Origin: Malurus cyaneus samueli
Lineage: Eukaryota > Chordata > Aves > Passeriformes > Maluridae
Direction: 5' to 3'
Assembly: GCA_009741485.1 (NCBI GenBank)
Contig: CM019214.1
Span: 5,760,509-5,824,508 of the forward strand
DNA: 64,000 bases
A program made the position numbers and the translations under genes. The notes under the pieces were generated by a model, which did not search any database, had not been told where the DNA came from, and was given only the letters and a program-made list of their open reading frames with translations. Each line of letters begins with the position of its first letter. The first letter of the stretch is position 1. This document shows positions 50,549 through 63,740 of the stretch, in pieces.

Positions 50549-50603
50549 GTAAGTGAATTGTAAATAAATTGTAAGTGAATTTTAAGTGAGTTTTAAGTGA
50601 ATT
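50549..50603. repeat. 11-bp minisatellite, five units
   Basis: Five consecutive 11-base units: GTAAGTGAATT, GTAAATAAATT, GTAAGTGAATT, TTAAGTGAGTT and TTAAGTGAATT. No insertions or deletions occur between units. Confidence 0.92.
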
Positions 50604-51770
50604 GTGAGCTAACACATCCCACAGGAGCTGTGCTTGTACTGCTGTTCAAAGACAAGCAATTACAGCATAGCAAGAGACACACAAGAAAGTTATGCAAATG
50701 AGAACACAGAGAACATGTTTTGAAATAGGTTCTTTTTTTTCAAGTGTTCTGAATAAAAATATGACTTATCTGCTAAACATAATGCATGTCAGTAAGCAGC
50801 AATATAAGGATGTAATTTAAATATTTACCTTTTTAAAATATGTTGTAAAATAAAAAAAAAAAAAAAAGGCATCTCTTAGCCCAAAAATTATGAAAATGAA
50901 AGTGTATCTCAGTAGACAGATAAACAAAAAAAAAGGGCAAATAATTAGAGGGCCGTAAACCACTCTCTCACAAATGGGATTCCTTTTACAACACAGCTCA
51001 CTACTGGTTTAAAGTATGTGATAGAAATTCTGAAAAGGAAAATCTGATCTGAGTTTAATTTGAAGCCACTGGAAGTTAGTCTTGAAGCAGGAAATCAGTA
51101 ATTATAATTATTTTTGTTTTTACCTGAGGTTGGTGGTGTTGGGGGTCTATTTTACCTCTTGATAAGAGAATGCATAGGAAAAAGAGCCCACATTTTCAAT
51201 AGTTTAATGAGAAACCTGAAATCTGACTGTTGCCTTAAAGAAACGAATTTTCAAGTATGTACCTTTTTTATTTTAAATTCAGGAATTGGTATGTTCAAAA
51301 TTACACAGCTCTCTGTTTTGTCAACCTGCTAATAGTTTTGATTTAGCTTTTGATTTTCTTAGAGTTGCTCCAAAGAGGGAAAATTCACAGCAATCACTTC
51401 CAACAGGTAGATGAAGGTGTGGTCTACCCATGCTTGGTGCTGACTCTTGCTCCATTTGACCTTTGGCAACATCACAGAGTTATCACTGAGCATCTCCTGT
51501 TCCCTGACATCTTATGAACACACAGACCAGTAACTAAAATGTCTTTTCAGTGTCCAGACACTGTGGGTTACCAAGGATACGTTACTGAGAAGAACCTTTG
51601 TGAATCTTTCACAAGATAAGGCTGAGCACCAAGCCTCTCCCCTGGGCTGGCTGAGGAGATTCGATTTTGCCTCCTGGCCCAAAAAATGCATGGCTTTAGA
51701 CAGATTTCCCAAGAGAGACACCTCAAAAGCAGCTTTTTTGAGATGGAATTCAAGGTGCTGGAGGAAAAAA

Positions 51771-51801
<31 letters not shown>

Positions 51802-53810
51802 GCCAAAGTATAGCCTAGAAATGTGATATTTGCTTTTTGGTATTTTGGTGAGTTGGCTGGAAATGACAAAGTTCTCTCTTCCTGATGGAGCTGTCCAGTG
51901 CCTCGTGTTAAATCCTCCAAACCAGAGCTTCAGTGCAGGCAGAGCCTGGCATGTGCAAAAAGCACAAAAGCCTCAGCAGGCATTAAATAATTTTAAAGTT
52001 TTTCTTTACTTGTTTCTGGACAGTCTGAGGGTGCACACAAATGGTCACTAAGGCACAAGCACATGTCCACATCTCAGGTGTGTTCAGGGTAGTGACAGAA
52101 TGTTACCAATGAGATGTTTCATGATTTGTACACCATCCCAAACACCCATCATCAACACTGATGCTTCAACATCATTTATTATCTAAATTCCTTCACAAAA
52201 GACTAAGATAGGTCAGAAAATGAACGTGTGACCAAGTCCATGGCTGTCTCAATGTCCTTAAGAGCAGAAGATGCTCCAGAGATTAAATTCTGTTATGAAC
52301 AATGACAGCATTGGGTTTCACTCCTTCCCTGCCCTTTGTTCAGGTTATTGCACTCTACCCAAACCATCAAAGCACCCTGAATCTCACCTTTGTGTTGTTG
52401 AGGAGCAGCTTTTTTTGCAGCAACAGGGAAAGACCAAATCTAAATTTTGTGATGCCAGCTCCTGGTAGGATGGGAAAGAAAGAGTTTTTGCTCTAGATAG
52501 AGGGAAAGTGGAGAAGTACAGGACAAGGTCGGCTTGCATGGTAGGGCATGAGATGCAAGCTTATTGGGTCACAAAATTGCTTCAGCAGTGAGCAGTGAGC
52601 AAGTCTGGTGTCTTTCAGCTAATGCAAATTTAAAATCACTGCGCTACCACCGTGTTGATAGATTGCTTGTCACCAGTTTAACAGCTTCCTGAGACAAGCC
52701 ATAAAACAAATAATAAAAGAACAGCTTCGGAAACAGCCATATAATCAAAGAAAGCAATAGGAGTGGAAATAGGATAAGAAAAGAAAGATCTTCAGGATGA
52801 TGACAAAACACACTGTGAACAATATGGTGCAAGCATCCACCCCTCACTTACTGAGCAGCTTGTAAGCACAGCAGACTATTTGTGGAAGGCAGCAGCAAAC
52901 CCATCTGACACAAACAATGAGAGATGAAAAGGGGGTTGGGCAAAAACATTGAATACTTTTGAAGGAAAAATGGACCACAGTGCAATTGTTGATTCTGCTA
53001 AATTACAATAAGAAACTGTTGAATACTTTGAAAGCATAGCTCCTCTATTAAAAATAGAAATACAGTATTTTAGTAATGTTAACTACTGAATTATGATTTG
53101 TTGACCCTTTTAGAGTGACAGACAGTTCCTGTAGCTTTTATTCAGAAATGGCCATGCTGGACTTCTCTTACCCAGGACACTCTAAGGGATAACCCTACAG
53201 ACAGATTGTCTGGCCCTCTACAAGGGAGATGTATTTGCTGTTAAATGAAACTTTGGGGTTAGGTTCAGTAAGAGTACCAGCAGGTAGACTTTCCTGGGTA
53301 GAGTTGGAATGTTTTAACCAAATACCTCCATTACCCCTATGTGCCCCCACCTCCCACAGATGGAGGTGTTGGCATTCTGTGTGTGGTGATGGAATTGAGG
53401 AGACCCCAAAGAGGGTCAGCCCCGTTTACCCAGGGGGATGGCAGCCTGAGCTAAGCAAGAGAAAAAAATAGATTAAGGTAAACTTACAAGGAATTCCCTT
53501 CCCCGTGTTTTCCACCTAGTTTCTTTTACTCTTTCTTCGGGGATTAGATATAGTTCTCAAGAAAATATTTCTATTACATAGCCTGAAAGTATCTATGGGT
53601 TTAAAGAAATTCCTTGAGCACATAACACATGGAACTGATGATTCAAATCAAACTGTTTTATTAATGTTACAAGGAGAAAATTTTGCTAAAAGAAGGAAGA
53701 CTTTAAGGTTTTATTCAACACTAAAATGCAGAGTCTCATATAAAAGAGTTACATTTGCTGTAATTTATATCCCCATGATTCAGGACATAGGAATTACAAA
53801 ATCCCTAACC
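50604..53810. other. Unique DNA with A-tracts, no gene confirmed
   Basis: A runs lie at 50852-50867 and 51765-51790. Around 53200-53475 a frame of 80 codons, rich in Pro, Gly, Trp and Cys, looks less like random AT-rich translation. No family could be named, and it may be a degraded repeat. Confidence 0.4.
51765..51790. repeat. Poly(A) tract, 26 bases
   Basis: Uninterrupted A run followed by GGAAAAAAG. No retroposed gene was recognised upstream. Confidence 0.9.
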
Positions 53811-53838
53811 TTTTTTTTTTTTTTTTTTTTTTTTTTTT
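53811..53838. repeat. Poly(T) tract, 28 bases
   Basis: Uninterrupted T run; on the minus strand it could be the A tail of a retroposed transcript, but no gene-like body follows. Confidence 0.9.
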
Positions 53839-56800
53839 GTCAATGCATCCAGGGAAGCACTATTTCAAATGCAGGGGACAAAAATGAATAACAAATTTAT
53901 TTTTCCATGGGGAGGCAGCATGCCCACAGCCTTGTCCAATGTCTTTCCATGCTGCATGAGCAACAGAGCTTCATGTCCCAAGATTTCCCAGAACCAGCAT
54001 GATAAATAAACTTTTTATCTTCCTTTGACTCAGATTTTTATTCTGCCTAAAGAATATGTCTTTCACATGCTCTGAGTCAATAGCAAGTTGTTGCCCTCCC
54101 CACCTTTTTTTTTTGTCCTTAGATCACATTTTAAGAACTCCCTCCTCATCCTAAGAAAATCATGAAATTTTTCAGAAAGTATATAATATGGAAAAATTAT
54201 ATAATAGCAGTTCTACCTACAGTCAAGCACAGGAAATCATAAAAGCAATGTGTTAAACTAATAAATTTATAATATTTGATTAAAGCTTATTTTCTAACTG
54301 GATTTTTTAGATAACTTTTAACTGCTGGGGTAATTCTACAATAAGTAGCCACACTGAAATAATTGAGGATATCCATTGTGCTTTTGCACTATACTGCTCT
54401 GATGTTAGCCCTTTATCTCTGCAAAGGAGCTTTCCTGACAACAATGATTAATGGAAATGAGGTTAGTTGTTAAATATTGAGCTTTCATGTCTTATATTCT
54501 CTTGACAGAGAGCCACACATATGCAAAAATCCTTTGAAATGCTGCATTTGAGAAATCATTTTTGAAACATTTTCAGAAATTAAAAATTGAAAAAAACCAC
54601 TCCAACAGCTTTATATACTGTGAAAGTGTCAGAAAAAACTAGGAACTCATTATTATATATTCATTCATGTTTAAATCAGGAAGACTGTAACCAGTAAATT
54701 TAATATTCTCAACACTATCTCCCATAGTTTTTAATGGAAACATATTTCCCATTTTTCAAACACTGCAGGCATAAGAGGAAACGATTCCTTAACCACGACT
54801 TTCTTGTTTCCTCCCTTTTTTAAAATATGTATTTTGAGAAGCTTCTCCCAATTAATGACACCACTAAGCAAAAAGAGACAGCTCTGTGCAAGGAACTAGA
54901 TGTGACAGTAATTCCTTGTCTCCAACTAACCCAAGCCTTTGCCTCTCTGTGAGCACTGAAAAAATGAAAGTTGGTGGCCTACAGTCAGACCCCACGTAAA
55001 ATCCTTTCTTGGTGAGTTAATGAGTTGGATTCACACAAATGATTCCTGGGGAAATAATTATACATTTCTCATCTGTTCCAATCAACTGAACCAAAACTTT
55101 AATGAAAAATTAGCTTCTGGAGGCTCCAGGACTCAGGTTATCAAAGCTTTGTCAACATGACAAATTGCCTGAAAAAAACTCTCTTTATCTAAGAACTGTT
55201 TGTGTGTGGGTGAATGAATATATATAAAGGGGCAGGGATGGATACAGAAATGTCAGGAATGGACTCTACCTGATGATAATTTCAAAATTACTTCTGGCCT
55301 CTAAAGGCATTTCTGTTCTGTTCTTGGATCTGATGATTGCACAGTTTTTGCTAGCAACAGAGAGAATCTAGCACAGACTAGAAGAGACCAATACAGAACC
55401 AAATGCAATTTCCCATGGTCAACACAGTCCAGAGGTGTACAGAGAAACAAGAAGGCAAGCACAGCCTTGTCAAAGTGCAGAGCTCTCCTGGACAGGACCT
55501 ACATCATCCTCCATAGCTGATTTTAGTCATGAGCAGTCATTCTCACAAATCTTCTGTGACAATAATAAGCTTAAAACTGAAAAAACAATGCTTAAGACAA
55601 ATGGATATAGAAATGCTAGAGCTTCAAAGGCCAAGTGAAGAGTGCCCTATCAATCATTCTCAGAAGACAAAGCACTTGCTGACCACCTTTTTTCTTCATC
55701 TTATCTATTTTTTCTTTCTTTTTCTCCTATTTTCTTATACACACATCCTATTTTCTGAAACTCACAATAACTGAAATTTGCTTTTATGTATAAGTATTCA
55801 ATCGAAACACAACTGGATAACTATATACTCACCATTGTCTAATATAATTCACACATATATTTCCTGGAACAGAATTTATTTACTTCAGAATTTATTTATT
55901 TATTTCAGTTTTCATTTAAGAAATAGAAGAAGTCAGTATTTCCCTTTCCTGTGACCCACCACCTGGTGTTGTTCTAATGATATTCTCCGTAATGAGCTGT
56001 GGCTCTGTCACACCCCATGATTTCCTCTGCTTTTTCTGCCATTTGTCAGTATTTACTTGCTTTTCTTCAACCCCAGGGGAGATTTTGTGGGCTCCCTGCA
56101 TTCCAACAGCCTGATGCCTGAACTTCTGTTTTTTAACAGGCTGGATTTGTCATTTTGCTGGAGGTTCTGTTTATGCCCATTACACCTACACCTGATCTAC
56201 TTCTTATTTCTTGCACTAATTGCCACATATATTTTCCTGCTTTCTCAGAGCCAGTTGTCTGGCTAGAGCTCTTTGAAAGACTTCAAAAACCTCTGAAGTT
56301 ATTTCTAAAGTTTAGGTTGTTCACTGAAATTTGACCAGAACACCACACATTTCATATTGGAAGATTTCTAAAAGTCACAATTACCGTTAAAAATCAACAT
56401 CTGATAACAGAGACGAGGAATTCATGAAGCACTGGGCAAAAATCTGCCATGAAAAAGGAGCAGAGCAGAAGATGCTGAGAGGAAAGTTCTTTCATCTTTC
56501 ATTAGGCATTTTTACCCAATGATTCTTTCCATAGCTATAATGAGGAAATGTGTGTGAAGTCTCACGAGCTTGTGCATGTACAGCTCATTATGCCACAGGA
56601 AATATATTGCTGGAATAAAGTGGAATAACAAAGGGCAAGAAAGTGGGCTGAAATCAGGAATATGCATCAGTCACATCAGACTGATCTCTCGTCATCTAAT
56701 CCCTTCCACAAGTAAGGTGTGTTCTCTGAAACAAGAGGCTTCTGTCCACAGATGATTGAGAACAGTGTGGAGAAGAGTATAATAAATACTGCTCTGAAAT

Positions 56801-59565
56801 CTGTAATCCCTACACACAGTGTTTACTGCACATTTGCATGCAGAAGATTTTCTCTGCATTTTATTTCCCATTAAAATTGTCAGTGTGGGTAGATGGTGGA
56901 TGCACCCAAACACACGGTCTGATTCCTTGCAAAGCTGCTGAAATACCAAATGAAAGCTATGCTAAGCAACATATTTTTGCATCTTAGTGCAAGGACTCGT
57001 TCTGACGTGACACCATAACCTGAGAGAGTTTTCACCATCCACAGATGCCAATCAAATGAAAAATACAAAGGCTCACTGGTATCTCCATGTTTGCAGAGTC
57101 CTGTGGGATGCCTGGCAGTTGTAAAATGTCTTCTAATAAGAAGGGCATTGAATAGGCTGTGTAGAATTTTTAATTTATCCAGTTTAATTTTTAGGGACAA
57201 TTTTACTATATGGAATAAGTTTGGTGTTTTTGTCTTTCTTTCTCTTCTTGACTGGGAAGATGGTGGTAAGGGAATGGAGAAGAAGGCAATGTCCTTTCCA
57301 GGGCTGAGACTTTTCTAGGGCTCCTGGTGTGCCCTGAAGAAAAAGGGATTAAGGAGCAATATAACAGTGATCTAAATCTCTTTCCAAGGAAATAGCAAAA
57401 CAATTATTGTTGTTGTGGTAGCAGCTACCATGACCAGGTGCCACTGGCTGGATGTGGCTCTACAGAGTCCATACCTAGTAGAACAAAAAAAAACCCTACA
57501 GTTTTTGTGACAAACAAACATGTAGAAAATCATGTTGAGACTGTGAATCTAACAAGTTTTAATAATTTCAGTCACAGTTCATCCTGTCTGGCCATCATCA
57601 ATAAACGTATTTTTGCAGTCAGTAGTCTGCAAGAGGATGATACCTGTCTTAGCTACATCTGCCATGTATGAAATGCACGAGTGAGTGTGAGAGGCTTGCT
57701 GATGTTCAGAATTCTTGAATTTCTGATGAGCTAGGGTAATGATGTGGGAGGATGAAGATGTTTCTGAGACAGCTTCTTTCTCTTGTTCAATGCCTGTCAA
57801 TTTTATGGAGTATGCTGGAGAAGGAGAAAGTCTCTTCTACTCTCAGGGTATTTGGGTGAAACTTCAGCAGGAGAGGAAGTCCCTTTCATTACAAGAACTG
57901 CTTCTTGTGAAGACTTTGCTGCTCCAGAAAGTGCCCTTGCACAGAAACCTTTCTTGCTTTACTGATACAAGAAGTGCCTGTCCCACCTCTGCTAGCAGGA
58001 TAACCAAGACTAATTGGAAACTGGATTCCTTTAAATGGCTCTCAGATAGAAAAGTGGAAAGCAGTCCATTGCTGGCAGGTATTACAGCTCTGCAAAAGGC
58101 ACAAAATTCCTGATAATCCTCTGCAGCTAAATTAGAATAACTCTCAAGAATAAAAACAGTAAAAGAAGTCAGAACCCAGACTAGAAAATCATCATTATTC
58201 ATCACAAGAGACAAATATTTATTATAGGGGTGGAAGAGATTGTCTAAATAGAGAAAGGTGGCTATTTTTGTAAAGAAATGTAAGAAACAGAATTGGTATC
58301 AAGACAAAATTTGATGGCCATGGCCTTTTTGGGAAGGCTATACATGGTAGCAGTATTGCATGTAAGTCTTTATCCCAAACAGGCAGAGAAGTTTACTAAA
58401 AGAAATGTGTACAACCCTGTAGATAGCAAAGCCTGGGAAGGAGAGAAGGTTTCTTTTAAATGTAGTTTGAGAGCACATTTTAAGACTTTTTAAAGAATCA
58501 GTTATACTGTTTCTCCAATACACAATTTTTTCAATTGTCCTCAGGCTTCTGAATCATTTAGATCCACAAAGAGATGGAACATCTTGAATCTTTACTTATA
58601 TATGGGCAAGGGTTTGAATTCCAAAGAAAACTGAAGATGATTGACTAAAGAGAATCAGAAAAAGTTTGAGACTGGAGAAAATCTTATAATGCCTTTCAAT
58701 ACCATGCTTTTAAAATATGTTTTATCATTAGTTACATATGCCAGACTTCTACCTCATGATATTTTTAACTTACTACTCCAAGCAGTTTGTTTTTAAAAGT
58801 GAAATTTTAAGAAAAACATATATAATTTAAGCATCATTAATAGTATTTTCTACTTAAATCAAAATTAATGTATAGATTGTGACAGTCACTTTTTCCCAGC
58901 ATTAGTCATTAAGGGAAAAAATTCCTAAGATTAATAGAACATAAATTATTTCCTTTAGCTACACAGAGATTCTCCCTCAAGCCACCTATTTCTGTTATAT
59001 TCTTATGTTTTTACGGAGGCAGCACAGACATTCACAAGTTTTGACCTTTACTAATGATTGACAGATTATTTTTTTTTTCCTTCTCCCATCTGTACTTAAA
59101 ACAAAATAAATATTCTTTAGATCAATGTTTTAAGTAGAAAGAACTGAGTAGCAAAGGTGCACAAGGAAGAATGAAACCAATTCTGAAAACTATTCTTTTA
59201 TTGTCATTCCCCAATTTAAGTTAAAACACCAAATTTAACAATTTTTTTTCTTATAAAATATAAACCCATCAGCAGATAAAACCCAACTTCTCCCTGCCTT
59301 TTAAGACACATTTATGGCTTACTACCATAAAGACCATCCCAGAGGTGGGTGTTAATCTCTTTATAAGATTGTTTTTTTTTAAATTCATCATTATTCCATA
59401 CAGCCTGTAAAATCTCCATCTACAGTAATCTGATCCTACTCATGGCCTGCAATATACATAGGCTATGTGTGGATGCCATAATCAAACACTTTCCCTTAAA
59501 AAAGTTATTTTTAAAGGTAGACTGCTGGCTTTAAATAATTTATCATCTATATCCTCCATAAAATT
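53839..59565. other. Unique AT-rich DNA, no gene seen
   Basis: No gene, RNA or transposon recognised in 5.7 kb. The 124-codon plus frame (57739-58113) and the 116-codon minus frame (57864-58214) overlap each other and have no known domain. A short ATTT tract lies near 55870-55905. Confidence 0.45.
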
Positions 59566-59670
59566 AAAAAAAAAAAAAAAAAAAAAAAAACCAAAAAAAA
59601 ACCAACCAAACAACAACAACAAAAAAAAAACAAAAAAAAAAACAAAAAAAAACCAAAAAAACAAAACCAG
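59566..59670. repeat. A-rich/C low-complexity tract
   Basis: A 25-base A run is followed by A runs broken by C and CC, then CAACAACAAC and more A runs. On the minus strand it has the same T-and-G make-up as 24245-24500. Confidence 0.9.
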
Positions 59671-60185
59671 AACAAAACATTAATTTAGGTGCAGAACTTA
59701 CTAAGAAATAATGCTGATGATACATATCATGTTGGCCTTTCATTATTTAGACTGTCTAGTCTCACATTTTCTCTAGTTTAGACTTTAAAAAAAAAAAAAA
59801 ATTTCCCACATTTAACACCTTTTTAACCTAGGTACATGTCTGTGTATGTTCAAAATATGAACTGAAAAAACAGCTGGTAATCATTTTTAGATGATTACCT
59901 TGTTTCATTATTCAATTTAAAATAACCCCAAAATTTTAATTCAGATATAATATCACTTTGTATTTTTCTAAACAAGGTAAGTTTACATGTTCACCTGTAT
60001 GATAGATAATGAATTGGGGTTAGGTATTACTAATTATAAATAAATTAATTAATCATTACTAACAGTGAAGGAGCTGTCACATATTGAATAGGCAAAAATT
60101 ATATCAGATGATTTAATAAGGATTCAGTATTTTCTTCAAATCACAAGCGTGGTACCACAGTTCAAGGAATTGCAAAACATCTTCT
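59671..60185. other. Unique AT-rich DNA, no gene seen
   Basis: A strong donor-like CAAG/GTAAGT lies near 59976, but the only upstream acceptor is weak and would leave a 31-base exon, so none is called. Confidence 0.45.
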
Positions 60186-60770
60186 GTGCCACAGCAGGTG
60201 ATAACACGCACTGTGAGCCTTTTGAAAAGCAAAAAAAACCCCGCTGTCTTAAACTTCAGCAATGATTTCCCATCCACTCACCGCGCGCTGAATGCTGAAA
60301 TGCTGCTGGGGTCAAGTGCTGAGGCTCAGCTCATCTGCAAGTCAGCCACACTCCAGACCCCAATTAAGAGACCTCGAAGTAACCAGCAATTATGCATACA
60401 CCAGTTTCCCTCTTCAGACATCTCTGACTACTTGAGTCTTTATTTTCACCCGTGGGCTGCTCGTAAATTGCTGCCGGCAGTTCAGCACTTTGTATCCGCT
60501 CATCCATTAGGTTAATTCCAAAGGAATCATACTGAACCTCATGAATTGCATTTCATGCCTTGGGATATTATGACAGCTCAGAGGAGCTGGTCCACACCCA
60601 TACTTGTTCACAGATTGGCACAAAGCAAAAACGGAGAGAGGGGCAGTGATAGTGATGATCAGGCAACAACGCCACCTCACCATGATATCGATAACACCTC
60701 TAAAGGTCAACGAAAGGGAGGCACAAACTCAGAGATACTGACTATCTCTTGGTACAGTCTTCCCTTTTGA
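60186..60770. other. Best candidate conserved regulatory element
   Basis: This segment stands out from the AT-rich surroundings: about a dozen CpGs, including CACCGCGCGCTG, GACCTCGAAG, CCCGTG, TGCCGGCAG, ATCCGCTC, AACGCCAC and ATATCGAT. It also has mixed base composition and no low-complexity sequence. It holds factor-like words such as CAATTAAGAG, AATTATGCAT and AGGTTAATTCC. Open frames on both strands are at most 109 codons, the longest starting at GTG, and no domain is recognised. A conserved enhancer is favoured over coding DNA; a diverged exon or an unrecognised repeat are alternatives. Conservation has not been tested. Confidence 0.3.
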
Positions 60771-63740
60771 GCGACTTCAGGCTCAAACTGAAGGCTTCAG
60801 GCTTCAACTTTACTTCTAATGAGTAAATTAAAAAGCTTAGGAAAAATGGAGTTGGGAAAAAGGATGTTGCAATCACTCACTGAATGAGGTGAGGTTGGGG
60901 CTCTGGTAGTTTGGCAGCTCTCTTTTTCTAGAGAAAAGGGTGAAGGAAAAAAAGAAGAACTTCAAAACAAATGCAATTTACTCTTAGAATTATTAATTTG
61001 GAACCATTTTCTTTCATAATTGTGACTGTAACATTATAACTGTAACATAAAGTCAGGCAAAAGTAAAAATAAGACATCCCTCTATCCTAGCATTAGCCAT
61101 ACAATACTTTTTCAATGTACTGTACAGATGTGGTTGAGTCAACAACCTTACTGGGCAGGTTGTATTAAAATCAGTGCACTTTTTTTAATAACAAAGTAAC
61201 GTTTCCAATGCAGAAACAATTTTATATTTTTTCATGCCAATATGAGGAACAAATAAAAAGTTCTGGAGGTCTTCTGATGTATTAAAAGACTGAAAAAGTT
61301 CCAAAGAAAATGTCATCTCCCAAAATTAAAATTGTCTTTAAATTTTGCTGAGCTGCGTAGGCATGACCATCAAAAATGATTTGCTATGTTGTTCTCAATA
61401 TCACTAATTTATCATGTACTCTTCTGCTGAAAAACAAGAACCATCATCCAGTATGCTTTTTTTTTTTTTATTTTGATGAATACAAAGGAGAGGGAGCAAG
61501 AACAATGAATAAACAAAATTAAATTAACATTTAATTAAAGAGTTGATATGAGTAATATCCTTTTTTCTTTTCTCACAGTTAAATGTCTTCCTTGCTCTCA
61601 AGCTTCTGTAACTGGATACCAGATAATCAATTAAGTAGCAGTGTGATTCATGTATAGCTTTAAATAATATCAAAATAATGATGGAATAATTCCTTGTCAT
61701 GTGCATGGTAAATCATTAACACCTCTCAGTTAATAGAACTACATTTCAATGGATTTAGCAGTCAAAAATGCAAACATATTAGAAGACCTGGGCTATAAAT
61801 TTCTATGATATACCATACCTTTTAAATTTCCTCTTATATAAATCTGGTTGTTAAAAGGCTCAATATAAAATGCTTCTGAAAGCTATATTTTAAATATTTT
61901 TGAAAGGCTGGTATTCATTCACCCACTTTGTAGAAGTATCGTGGAAGAAGACATTGTCACACTCCAAGTTCAGCTATGTCATCCCAGATGCCTAAAAAAA
62001 ATTTCTAAAATCCTGCACAGTGAATGGAGCAAGTTGTGAGTTTGCCAAGGTGCACGAAAAGCCACCTTGATGAGAAGATTGCAGGTGGCTGCAAAGCAGT
62101 TCCACTCTGGTGTGATATGATTTCTGCACACAGGTGCCTCTTGATCGATATTGACCTTTTTGGGAGCCTGCAGTGTTGACTTAGAGCGGTGTTTCATAAT
62201 CAGTTTGAGCCAAAGCTCCTTGTCCCACCCTTTCTGCCTGGCTTTATCTCCCACTCTCACCATGTGCTGGCACCAGGGTTTGTTGCATCACCTCACCATC
62301 AGCATGGCAAACCATCCAGCCTAAATTGGCCCTCTTTCCTTTGAATTGCTTTTCAGCCCTGCGAGGAAGAGTGCTGGAGCTGGATGGAACAAGAGGAGTG
62401 TGACAGGCTGCCGGTGTCAGAGCAGCACAGATTTACACCTCTTTAAAGCCATCATGAAACATCACACCATTAAGGACTAACCTAGCTGCCAGGTGAAATT
62501 GTGTCCTCTCCAGAGGCTCTGCTGACTAATTCAGGAGCCTATTTGAGCCAGAGGTCTCTAACTGACAAAAAAATAGTGAACACTGTTCATAATATATAAA
62601 TAGAAGGAACACAAAGGTATTGACAGTAACAGAAGTCAGGTCCCTTAATGGGTTTTGTGCAATTTACCCTAAAAAGGGTTTCGTGTTGGGATTTTTTTGG
62701 TAATTTTCTCTTTCATGGTGACTGTCACTCATTTTAAACAGAAAACAAGAGACCAAGCACATGTGGTTTGAACATCCAGAAGCTGTAAGAAACAATGGCA
62801 AAACTTTCCTCCTCCCCAGGCCTCTTTCTTCTATAAAAGTAGCCTGTAGTTTCACTTCCCAGCTGAACTGGTGGCTCAGTCTGCCCTGGAAATCAAACTC
62901 CACTTTCTACCTCCATTTTCCTCCTTACCTCAAAGAGACACTATAACGAACCCCTCAAACCAAACAAATCTGAAAAAGGATGCAAGTATTCATAAAACTA
63001 AAACCCAGGCAGTGATTGGTAATGGGCATCAACACTCTTAGAGAAATCTTCCAAATACATTGAGTTATGCTTTGTATGAGTCCCTCCAGTAACTACTACA
63101 ATAACATTTTATTCCTCATTTGTTTTTTATTTAAACTAGGTTGAACTATTATTGTTGCTAATACATTTGCATGTGTGTGCACTGTAGTAAGTAAATTATT
63201 CTGAACAACATCCTGAAAAAAGATAACGATCATTCATTTCATTTGCCCTTCTAAATGCAACTTTTATTTGTTTGTTTGTTTGTTTTTTTGCAAAGAAGAA
63301 TAATCTCAGTGATTTGAGTGCTCACATGATGGAAAGTATTTGCATTTATAAGCTTTTTTAAGTTCCTGACCTTTACAAACCATTGGAAGGCTGTAGATGG
63401 CACTTTGGATACTGTAGCTATGATAAAATATCAGTTGTGAGATTAACTGCCACTTGAAAAAGGTAAAAAAAAAAAAAAATACAGTACTGTCTGCAGTATT
63501 TTTAAGCTGTCTTGCTTTATGAGTATTGAATGTCTTTATTTTTGAAAAAGTCTTCCAAACAGAAATCCTCTAATCTTTGTTTAAGTGGGATGAATGCTCT
63601 GTTTAATAGAAACTAGTGGGAGATTAAAACCACAAACAGAAACCCACAAAAATTCTTTGCTGTAAACCTATAGGTATCTTTGTATCAATCTCTGAACATA
63701 TTAAAAATCAGCACCAAGAAGCTAATCCTCCTTTGATTGT
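60771..63740. other. Unique AT-rich DNA, no gene seen
   Basis: Nothing firmly recognised. 62030-62290 is GC-richer with a few CpGs (CACGAAA, GATCGATA, GAGCGG). Microsatellite tracts lie at 63262-63289 and 63465-63479. Confidence 0.45.
63262..63289. repeat. (TTTG)n microsatellite
   Basis: About five TTTG units ending in a longer T run. Confidence 0.88.

Noticed and set aside
51765..51790. A tract as the tail of a processed pseudogene
   Set aside because: The preceding sequence resembles no known gene and no flanking target duplication was found.
57739..58214. Overlapping plus (124 codons) and minus (116 codons) frames
   Set aside because: Opposite-strand overlap, no motif, no splice or promoter context; likely chance.
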